Source: Rhizomys pruinosus (Eukaryota > Chordata > Mammalia > Rodentia > Spalacidae). Taken from it: a stretch of 64,000 bases of DNA. This document shows, in pieces, positions 55,326 to 64,000 of the stretch. The notes under the pieces were generated by a model, which was given only the letters and a program-made list of their open reading frames with translations, was not told the origin of the DNA and searched no databases. The stretch is taken from the NCBI GenBank assembly GCA_009823505.1, contig VZQC01005897.1, positions 96,796 to 160,795 on the forward strand. The letters run 5' to 3'. The position numbers and the translations under genes were made by a program. How positions within the stretch are numbered: position 1 is the first letter of the stretch; each line of letters starts with the position of its first letter.

Positions 55326-55560
55326 TTATATTTATTCTTGTATGTGTATGAGTGTACTGTCTGCATGTAGGTCTGTGCACCCGTGTCGTGCAATGCCGCG
55401 GAGTTCAGAAGAGGGTCTCGGATTCCCCTGGAACTGGAGTTCTCCTGGAATTGGAGTTGCAGACGGTTCTCAGCCGCCATGTGGGTGCTGGGGATCGAAC
55501 CCGGGTCCTCTGCAAGAGCAGTCAGTGCTCTTAACCGCTAGGCTATCTCTCCAGCCCCAA
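55326..55560 (-). repeat. B2 SINE, young and nearly clean
   Basis: Minus-strand full-length B2 with body duplication and intact boxes ('gggatcgaacccgggtcctc', 'aaccgctaggctatctctcc'). Flanks 'attggtttta' on both sides are a target-site duplication. Confidence 0.95.
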
Positions 55561-58039
55561 TTGGTTTTAAATGTTGTAAAAGGGGTGAAATGGGTGTGAC
55601 ATTGAGTCTAGTGGTTGTGTAGGTTTGAGGATGACTGTTGGGATGAAGTATGTCAGCATCATTGATTCTTGTCAGATCATGGCAAAGTTCTAATCCTGGA
55701 TTATAGGGATCATTACAAACTTCTTAAAATAAAGTTACTTGAAAACCATTGAGTTAGATTCTTAAAAAGGAAAATTTGTCAGTTATAAATTGTATTTCAG
55801 TAAATTTTAATTTGAAGTACACATTGGATATCTTTCTTTTAATGTTGAGTCTTCTTGGAGAAATTCATAAATGGATATAATGAAATATGATATCCACCCT
55901 TCTCTTCCTGTCTCCAACTCCCCCAAGTTCATATCCCCACCCATTTTAAAGTAACCCACCAAATCTAGTTAGTGCTGGCCATATGTGCATGGACATTGAG
56001 CTATTGCATATAATGGATATTGTCCATTGGGCATGCACAAACCTACCAGCAGATGGCATCCCCCAGGAACAAGGATTCCCCCTCCTTCCCAGCTGAGAGT
56101 AGCTGGGGCGAGGCCTCCTGAGCACCCCTCCCGACTCCTGCTGGAGCTCTGTCTGGCTGATCTCGTGCAGGTAACCTCAGCTGCTGCAAGTCCATTAGGG
56201 CAGCAGCCAAGCCATGCCCAGAAGACAGCATTTCACAGCTCTCTTCCCCATCCTCCGGCTCCTACATTCTTTGTGCTTCCTCTTCTTTGATGTTCTCTTT
56301 GTTGTGGTTGGAGATGGGGTTGATAAAGATGTTCCAGTAAGGGCAGAGCATTCATAGTGGCTTAATGTCATCACATTGACCAGTCTTATGGCTCTGCATT
56401 GACCACCACTGCCTACGACACAAAGAAGGTTCTCTGACCAAGCAGCACACGCCTGTGGGGATAAACATAAATATGTAGAAGTCAATATGACAAAAGGATC
56501 ATTGAGTGAGATCAGTAGCAGGTTCTACCCTAGGGCCTATGACCTTCGCAACCATGGGATTTTTGACTGTGTTTGCAGTAGCAGGCATGAATTTCCTCCT
56601 TGAATTCCTGGAAAGCAGTTCACTGCCTTGTAACGGTCATGCCACTGTTGTACCAGGGGTACTGGCAGGCCAGTATTTGCAGCCCACAGGGTCCAGTGCT
56701 GCTAGGACTGTTCATGTCTTTCTTCTCATAGAAGCCCACCTGACACCATCTAGGGAAGCTAGCCAGTAGATAAGGAGTTTGAGATTGATTTCTATATACA
56801 CTACAGTCAACATGTATGTTATGATCAGCAACATACATGTAGTGTGGTGGGTAACCAAGAATGATAGATTTCTTTTTATGTCAGTAAATGTGGTTCCAAT
56901 GTTAAGGGAAATGTTGAATGCTTTTATATCTAATTTTGTTTTCCAGCCATGCAATATTGATGAACTACATGGCAGAGATCTACTTGTACCAAAGCATGCA
57001 AAGTAGTGCAGACTTTATCAAAGATTGTGCAGGGACGAGTCAGTACCCATGGCAGCCTTTTCCTCCAGCCAGAAGCTCTAGTCCCTTGTGCATTTCCTGT
57101 TCATGCATGCCCTCAATGCCAATTGGGCTGTTCTTCTCTTTCTCATAAACAAACACGTTCATGTTTATTAGAGAGTAGTTGTATCTGCATTCCAAGTCGT
57201 CAATTCTAGGAGCTCCTTTATCTCAGATGCCCATCACAGGGGCTTATCCAAGTATTTGCTCAAAAAAAAAAAAAAAACCAACCCCCAAAACAAAACACCC
57301 AAGTCTCCTTTTGGTGTGGGCGGATTCTAACACAACTGCTAAGCATAATAAGATGAGATCGTGTTCCCTCTTTATTTGATTGCTGTGTGGTATTTCATCT
57401 CACGGATAAAGTAAACTTTTTATCGTTTTCCCTGAACAGCATTCTTGTGTAGTTCCATATCTTTATGTAAGACTATATGGCTCCGTAGTGTTGAATTTAG
57501 ATTAGACCTAGTCTTCACCAACAAAATGTCTTAATCCTGGTCCTCCACATTACCAAGGATAAACAGGAGTTGGCTGTAATAACCTATATCATTGGTTTGG
57601 ATGGTGTGATTAATTACATATAAATACCATTTCCTGTTAGCTGCTCTTTTAGCATAAATGACAGAAGTTATATTTTTAAAAGCCCCAAATTAATTTTCGG
57701 GTGGGCTTGTTTCTTTCATAACTGGAAGGTCATTTTTTCCATGTTCCCCATTGATTTCCATTGGTAAATATAATAAAAAGCATTGGATTTCCTCACACAA
57801 ATTTAAATTACAGTTGTAACCTAAGATCTTTAGTTTGACTTTTGCAGCAGCAATGTTAGAAGAATCATGTGTACTTCTCTGTCCTCACAGCTCTTATAGG
57901 CTAATGGAAAGCCTAAGATACAAACAACTGATAAGTCAGCATCTAATTTGTTGAGATTAAAACTAATGAAACTGAAAATGATTTAGGAAGTTCTATAATT
58001 TTTATGATTTTTGCAAGAGATAACTTTAAAAAATTAAAC
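55561..58039. other. No gene recognised
   Basis: Single-copy-like. 57261-57298 is an A-rich run. Around 55880-56060, 'aaatatgatatccacccttctcttcctgtctccaactcccccaa' suggests an old repeat tail. No supported exon. Confidence 0.45.
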
Positions 58040-58224
58040 TAGTATGTGTATGTATGTGTATATGTATGTAGAGTGTGGGCACATGTCTGCCACAGCACAG
58101 TTGTGGAGGTCAGAGGATGACTTTCAGGAGTCGGTTCTCTCCTTTTGCTCTGGGTTCCAGGCCAGTCTCAGATCACTAGGTTTTTGTGGCAAGCACTTCT
58201 GCCCAATGAGCTCTCTCACTAGCT
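58040..58224 (-). repeat. B3-type SINE
   Basis: 'gttgtggaggtcagaggatgactttcaggagtcggttctctcc', 'ggttccaggccagtctcagatc' and 'ggcaagcacttctgcccaatgagctctctcac' match B3 in minus orientation. Confidence 0.8.
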
Positions 58225-58702
58225 CAGAGATAAAGAGTAAGAAAAAGTTACATACAAAAGGGACCTTTGGGAAAAAAACTAATCAGCATTCTTAGTTTAC
58301 AAAGTGAGAAACGGAGGTCTGGACTAGCAGGGAGATTTTATAAAGTCATACCACTTGGGGGTAAAGGAGCTACTACTGGGAGGAAAATCCATGGGCTCAG
58401 GGTTGCTTCTTTCTCTAACATGCTGTGCTGGACCATACACATTACCTATGGCAGAGAGTGGACTGAAGGACCAGAGAGCTGCAGAGACTGTGACAGAAGC
58501 ACAGAGCACAGGCCCTGACTGAAGAAATGCAGATTCATGAACACTTGGTTAAAGTCTTTGCTTACTGAAATCAGCTGGTTGGAATGACTTTGATTACTCT
58601 GATCAAAATAAACAAGTTCATTAACAAACTTCAAAGGACAAAATTGTCCTTATAGAAACCTTTTAACTTTCTGTTTATCTCCCCATTAGCATATAGTAGC
58701 TC

Positions 58703-58790
58703 ATCATATATATATGATATATATGTCATATATATATCATATATATATCATATATGATATATATCATATATATATGATATATATATATAA
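58703..58790. repeat. Palindromic TATA/GATATA array
   Basis: Alternating 'catatatatatgatatat' and its reverse complement form a self-complementary array of nearly 90 bases. Confidence 0.93.
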
Positions 58791-58812
58791 ATGTATCCGA
58801 ATGGATACATTT
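58789..58812. other. 10-bp inverted repeat with 4-nt loop
   Basis: 'aaatgtatcc' - gaat - 'ggatacattt', directly beside the palindromic array. Confidence 0.9.
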
Positions 58813-60464
58813 GTGTAAATATTGATGAAGGTTTTCTTGCTCTTATCAATTGTCTATTGCTGTGTAATGAAGCATTCTTCAAACAACACATTTATTATTT
58901 TTATAATTATGTGAGTTGGTAGAGTGCTTCTTGTAGTCTGGGCTGGGGCAGCTGGGGCAGGATGGCCCAGGATGTCTTCATCTACCTGGGCCTTAGCTTG
59001 TGTCACTGGGATAAGGTCTCTCTCTTGTGGCTCGTAATCTCAAGGAGACTGGGCCTGATCTTCACATGTGGGTACAGCACTCTCAGCATCAGTGAGCTCT
59101 AGTGCTCAAGTGCTTTTCAAGCTTCTGTGTGTGCCCTGTTGGCCAAAGCAAGAATCCTGGCAATGATGTCCTTAGGGAACACACAGATTCACTCAGTGGG
59201 AGGGCTGGCAAAGTTGACTGCGTGTTCTTGGGAAGCTACACAGTACTTTCAGCTTCTATAGGGAATGGGTGATGTACCTGGCAAGATGTTTCCATTAACA
59301 GGAAGATTAGGCTGATGGTCATGCCAAAAGGTCAAATGTCCACTCAGCCCATCTTCCCTACCTTGGGTAGACACTCTGTTTCAACCTTGAAGAAATCAGC
59401 TCATTCCTGACCCCAGCATACACAGTAGAATTCTGGATATCCAAGGATTTGGTGGCAGTAACAGGGCAAAAGGGACCTGAATGTCGATGGGACCTTTACT
59501 TGAGACCATGGCCTGTATTTGGATGGATCTTAGAAAACCATTCACTGGCTGTTTGCTCCTGCTGTTCCACAGTTTCTCTGGTTGGGGTCCTGGTGAAACT
59601 AACCTCTAGTTTGTGACTCTCGAACTTACAGGTCTTATATATGAGAAAAAAAAAACCATTAGTGCCTCCTAATATCATTAAAAAAAACTGGTGAGAGGTG
59701 TCTTTAAGATTTATAGCCTGAAAAAACTAAAAGAAAACCAACCTAACGTAATTGCCTTAAAGGTGGGAGACTAGGAAGAGGTTACTGGCTGGATCCGTCC
59801 TTGCTGGAGCAGGTACAGCAGGACAGAATGACTAAAAATTGGGAAAAGAAAGTTGCCGGAAGTTGTTTCTGATTGTACAGGCTTGCCATTAGTTGAGCGA
59901 CAGCTCTGTGCAATACTGGTGGTATGTCAGAAGGAGTGTTTCATCAGATCCCAAAATAACCATGAAAATTTATGCAGGGGAGCCCTCCTTATTAATGAGG
60001 AAACTGGGGCCCAGAAGAGATGGTCAGTCAAAGCATGCACAGTGAATGAGGGGAGAAAGGCTGAGTTCCTTTTGCTGTGCCTTCCTGCTTTGGGACTACC
60101 TGGGTGAGTAGGGTGGACAGGGCCAGTCATCACTGACCTAGGACTGAAGGAGCTGTGGGCATGAGACTGCCCCCATCATATTCTGCCCCAGAGTTTCCCC
60201 AGGCCTTGCCCTTTCACTGTACACAGCCCTCCTGACCTCCACACTGTTGCCCGACACTGCTCTTCAGTTGTTCTCCCTAGTGCTGCTTTGACATGGGTAA
60301 CCATTGGTGGCTTGGAACCAGAAGTCTATAAAACGGGCTGTCTATCAACTGAAAACACAGTGGGCGGGGGTAGGGATGAGTCAAGAAGGTGATCTAGGCC
60401 CATGGAGAAATGTTTCAATTTCCAGCCCATTTTTCTCCATAAAAATACTATGCGACTGGTGGTT
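58813..60464. other. No gene recognised; MIR relic inside
   Basis: Single-copy-like DNA with one MIR relic (59985-60075). An 84-codon frame (59853-60107, plus) runs through the MIR and is not convincing. Confidence 0.5.
59985..60080 (-). repeat. MIR SINE relic
   Basis: 'ttaatgaggaaactggggcccagaag ... agtgaatgaggggagaaagg' matches MIR in reverse orientation (ggaaactgaggcccagag). Confidence 0.68.
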
Positions 60465-60466
60465 TA

Positions 60467-60470
60467 TTTC

Positions 60471-60510
<40 letters not shown>

Positions 60511-60511
60511 G
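60467..60511. repeat. (ATT)n microsatellite
   Basis: About 14 'att' units at the tail of the next B1. Confidence 0.95.
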
Positions 60512-60656
60512 TTATTTGAGACAGTGTCTTACTCTGTAGTTTTGGGTGATGCAGAGTTTACTATGTAGACCTGCCTGGCCTTGAACTCACAGAGATTCGA
60601 CTGCCTCTGCCTCTTGAAGCTGGGATTAAAAGCTTGGACAATCACGCCTGGCCTAG
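60512..60656 (-). repeat. B1 SINE, older
   Basis: Minus-strand B1 ('atttgagacagtgtcttactc', 'ctatgtagacctgcctggcc', 'caatcacgcctggcc'). Confidence 0.85.
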
Positions 60657-61439
60657 AAAATAATTTTTAAATAATGATGATTTAGAAATAACCTTTCTTC
60701 TCTGTGTGAGATGGCACATTGGGTTAAAAACTGGAGATTCAGTAAGTAAGCTTCCAAACTTACCATCTAAACTGAGCACTTTGGAGAGTGAAAGGGGGTG
60801 CTATCCATGCCCCACAATCTCCTACACTCACAGGGACAGAGATCTACCTGAGGAGATTTTAGAACAGAACATCCTTGAAAACTTGCACATAGTTTGTAAT
60901 GCAATGAAAAGATGTTTTAGGTAGTGTCTCAATTTAAAGGAAAAAAAAAGAAAGAAATGCATGCATGTTCCCAGGGTGAACTTTGAAACAGGGCTGGGAG
61001 AGTAACTGTCTGTCTAGCTGGATATGAATGGCCTCAGAGCGCTCACATTCCCAGCACGTTTTTCTGGTCTGGACATACATTCGGAGTCTGTCTTTTATTC
61101 TGGACATTGAAAACCATCCAACTCTAACCATCTTTAATGAAGCAGTAAGATACAAAGGCGAAACAGTGTCCAAGGTGTGAATTCTTGCACCATCCATAAC
61201 TTAGATGGAAGTGCGACTTTTTGTGATTGCAGAATGGCTCTCTGCCAAGTTGTATCACAAAATCTCTGTTAATTGTAGCCCTAAATAATTCACATTATCT
61301 CTAAACATCTATTTTTTTTTTTTAGTAAAAACTGTAAAACAAAACCAAACAGAAAAACTTCTCTGAATCCTTAAATTTATTTAAATAACTGGTCTTTGGA
61401 CAGGATATTCTCATTTGTTTCTTTTTTTTTTTTTTTTTT
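60657..61439. other. No gene recognised
   Basis: AT-rich DNA with short A runs. 60700-60930 has no family match. Confidence 0.5.
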
Positions 61440-61440
61440 T

Positions 61441-61590
61441 TTAAAAATATGGCACATGCCTTTAATCCTAGCACTCTGGAGGCAGAGGCAGGCGGATCTT
61501 TGTGAGTTCAAGGCCACCCTGGTCTACAGAGTGAATTCCAGGACAGCTGGGGTTATAGGGAGACCCTGTCTCGAAAAGACCAAAAAAAAC
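61441..61590 (+). repeat. B1 SINE
   Basis: Plus-strand B1 lacking the first bases, preceded by a T run (61422-61442). Ends 'ctgtctcgaaaagaccaaaa'. Confidence 0.92.
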
Positions 61591-61735
61591 ATTAGTTGAG
61601 TGTGGTTGTAGCGCACACCTATTATTCTAGCACTTAGGAGGCAGAGGCAGGCAGATCTCTGTGTGTTCAAGGCCGGCTTGGTCTACATAGTGAGTTCCAG
61701 GACAGCTGGGGCTACAGGGAGACCCCGTCTCAAAA

Positions 61736-61740
<5 letters not shown>
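61591..61740 (+). repeat. B1 SINE
   Basis: Plus-strand B1 directly following the previous one ('gttgagtgtggttgtagcgcac' to 'ccgtctcaaaaagac'). Confidence 0.92.

Positions 61741-61812
<72 letters not shown>
61741..61812. repeat. (TA)n(TG)n microsatellite
   Basis: About 14 'ta' units followed by about 20 'tg' units, grown from the B1 tail. Confidence 0.97.
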
Positions 61813-61814
<2 letters not shown>

Positions 61815-63357
61815 ACATTATTAATGGATATGGTCTGGGAGTATAGTCACTAAAGACATCTTTAGTGAAAACTTCTGATCAGCTTGTATTCATCAGGAAT
61901 AATTTCCTGCGGTTGAAATAGGATCGTAAATCCTAATTATAGGAGATATGAATTTATATTGTGTTTTTATTATAAATCAATTCCTTTGACATGGCTTATA
62001 TTGGCTCTCACACATTTATAATATCTAATGTATATTTAGGTCAAGCCCTAGGCAGAACCAGGAAATAAGAAAAACTCAGCAACACCCCACAGGTATTTGT
62101 CTTCAGCAGTGTAGGCTCCCACTGGCTCTAGCTGCAGATTTTTCTGTGAATTTCCAGCTCTTCCTTCTCCTGACTCACTGCCTTAAGATTCAGATAGCTA
62201 CTCAGCCGCTAATGGACGCTTAGTGAGTGTTTGTGGCTCCTAGGGGCTCCTGCCCAGTCTTGCCCACTTCCTTTGTAGGTTATCTGGGAAGTGTGACCTG
62301 GAAGAGCCAGTGGCTGTTTGAGTAACTGTCAGTATGAACTGTGGGCCAGAAATGTCAAGTGCGAGGCTGTGCCTTCTTTGCCACCCTGTGGTTCTTCTGT
62401 GGTCGTAGCTAGCCCATCTGCCCTTTCTGCATTGTGAATGACCAGAGTCATTCTTATCTGCTCCAAAACAGGAACCTGTCTTTAAGAAGCAGTGCTATGA
62501 AAAGCTGTGCTGGAACGTGGGCCTTTTGAGAAAGGACGAAGTGACCGTTAGCTTCACTCCATAAATCACTGCATTTCCTGAAGGTAGCGATAGTCAGTGT
62601 GCTTTGACTGTCTGCTTCAGCTGGAAGGATAGGGAAGAAATAGTTCACATTGATTTAGGGTTTGTGACTTCTGAAGAGCTGCTGATACATCACTGAGAAT
62701 GGCTGTGGGATTCTCCTGTCTTTCTGTCCTACAATTAGCCATTCAGTACTGCATTCTTCCTCTGCACTAAAGTGCTAGTTCAGAGAGGAAAGATTGATAC
62801 CCCAGACTCCCCAGGAATGTTCTCCATGTGGAGACTTCCTGGATGCTGCCTTTCTGAATTTCGCTAAGTTTAGTGTGGTCTCAAGGTTTCTGTGTGCATC
62901 AAGGGAGACTAAAGGAGATCCTAGAAATGAACAAGCTCAGCAGTATTCTGTTTATTTTTCAGATCTCTGGTGTCCCCCTAAGGCTGGGTCCATGAACAGA
63001 GAACCCATCTTCTCCTCAATTTTCTGTTCTATATCCTGTGTTCTGTGGAAATTTTCTTCTGACCATGAAACCAAATTTCAAAAGATTCTCATCCGTAAAA
63101 AGCAATTAGTCCCAAGGATTGCACCTAGTTAATGGCAAGATCTGGGTCTCAGACATGTGGCCTGATTCTGTGAACCTGGCTTTTTATATTGCTACAACTT
63201 AGAGAAAAGTAATTCAGGTTATGTAGTGCTGTTCTTTGTTGTAGCTGTTTGGTTCATCATGTTGACAGAGATGATGTTAATATTAACTCAGTGGAAAAGC
63301 AGCATGGTTCTGATGGGATTCCCATGTATGGATATTGATAATTTAAAGTTTGAAGAT
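61813..63357. other. No gene recognised
   Basis: Single-copy-like DNA. A 112-codon frame (62794-63132, plus) has no recognised motif and no conserved repeat. Confidence 0.5.
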
Positions 63358-63358
63358 A

Positions 63359-63565
63359 GGGGCCAGAGAGATGGCTCAGTGGTGAAGAGTCCTGGATGCT
63401 CTTCCAAAGGATCTGGTTTCTATTCCTAGCACCCACATGACAGCTAACCACCATCCTTAACTCCAGTTCCAAGGGAGCCATTGCTCTACTCTGGTCTCTG
63501 TGGGCTCTTCACGGTCACAACACGTGGGCAAAACGCTCCTACACAAAAAATAAATAAAATAAATT
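63359..63565 (+). repeat. B2/B3-type SINE, older
   Basis: Head 'ggggccagagagatggctcag', 'cccacatgacagctaacc', A-rich tail 'aaaaaataaataaaataaat'. Confidence 0.9.
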
Positions 63566-63693
63566 TAAGAAAATGGAAAATATACTGTCAAGTGTTAGAC
63601 ATAATGAAATTATTCCCATTTATAACTCAATAATGATACTTCTAGAAATTTATCCAAAGATGGCGGAGAATTGTGTACAGAAATATTATTTGC

Positions 63694-63908
63694 TGGGGCT
63701 GGAGAGATGGCTCAGCAGTTAAGAGAACCAACTGCTCTTGAAGAGGACCTGGGTTTGATTCCCAGCACCCACATGGCGGCTAAGAACCGTCTTTAACTCC
63801 AGTTCCAGGGGAATCCGACACCCTCTTCTGACCTCCGCGGCATTGCATGACATAGGTGCACCAACCTACATGCATACAGTATACTCATACACATTAAAAA
63901 AAAGAAAT
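63694..63908 (+). repeat. B2 SINE, no body duplication, with target-site duplication
   Basis: Head 'ggggctggagagatggctcag', B-box region 'gggtttgattcccagcaccc', single body motif, tail with A run. Flanked by 'agaaatattatttgc' on both sides. Confidence 0.94.
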
Positions 63909-64000
63909 ATTATTTGCAATGTCTTTTTCTTAAGTGTTAGAAAAATATACTAAATTCATAACAAAGGAACAATTAGGGAAACTGTTGGTTTTTGTACAGT

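Noticed and set aside
59853..60107. 84-codon frame followed by a 'gggtgagtag' donor-like motif
   Set aside because: The frame runs through a MIR relic in reverse orientation and has no matching acceptor or family resemblance.
62794..63132. 112-codon open frame on the plus strand
   Set aside because: No recognised domain and low-complexity-free but featureless sequence. Frames of this length occur by chance in 64 kb.
1..64000. CRISPR arrays, prophage, operons or other bacterial systems
   Set aside because: SINE/LINE content and low coding density show mammalian DNA. The tandem arrays present are microsatellites without spacer structure.

Overview
This window is non-coding DNA from a muroid rodent, dense in repeats. 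The evidence is many B1 (7SL-derived) and B2 (tRNA-derived) SINEs, B3/B4-type SINEs, rodent L1 elements, and older mammal-wide MIR and L1M relics. Several nearly intact B2 copies share a head with the box 'ctagcggttaag' and a B box 'gggttcgatcc', which points to a young lineage-specific subfamily. A gerbil-like lineage is possible, but I cannot settle the genus from sequence alone. I found no convincing protein-coding exon, tRNA, snRNA or CRISPR array. The only recognisable coding sequence is broken L1 ORF1/ORF2.

Layout: positions 1-394 hold two B2 SINEs. A minus-strand L1 (about 395-6230) follows, then about 11.5 kb of mostly single-copy DNA with scattered SINEs, an old L1M 3' end, and a convergent pair of about 0.85 kb polyadenylated retroposons (14.24-15.11 kb plus, 16.62-17.49 kb minus). 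An intervening segment (about 17.95-25.77 kb) is packed with SINEs and a long interspersed repeat. From about 25.77 to 42.61 kb the whole block (L1, unique DNA, L1M, retroposon pair) appears a second time in the same order and orientation. After that come a second copy of the long interspersed repeat (42.9-44.7 kb) and about 19 kb of more ordinary DNA with SINEs, MIRs, microsatellites and a nested retroposition event.

The main structural result is this direct duplication of about 16.5 kb. Its two copies are identical or nearly so over long stretches but differ in sharply bounded patches full of single-base indels, mostly around repeats. Copy A also contains a tandem repeat of about 1.5 kb joined by a single 'n' (2210), which looks like two unmerged overlapping contig ends. 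A second lone 'n' lies at 43339. Together these suggest a hybrid assembly whose repeat gaps were filled with uncorrected long reads, and that the duplication may be two haplotypes placed in series. A real recent segmental duplication cannot be excluded from sequence alone.

Biologically interesting items include a B2 subfamily with an internal tandem duplication, the 0.85 kb retroposon family in an inverted arrangement, a 372-nt insertion inside a B1 with a perfect 17-bp target-site duplication, a very short poly(A)-tailed retropseudogene resembling the 5' half of 4.5SI RNA, and several DNA-structure-prone tracts.
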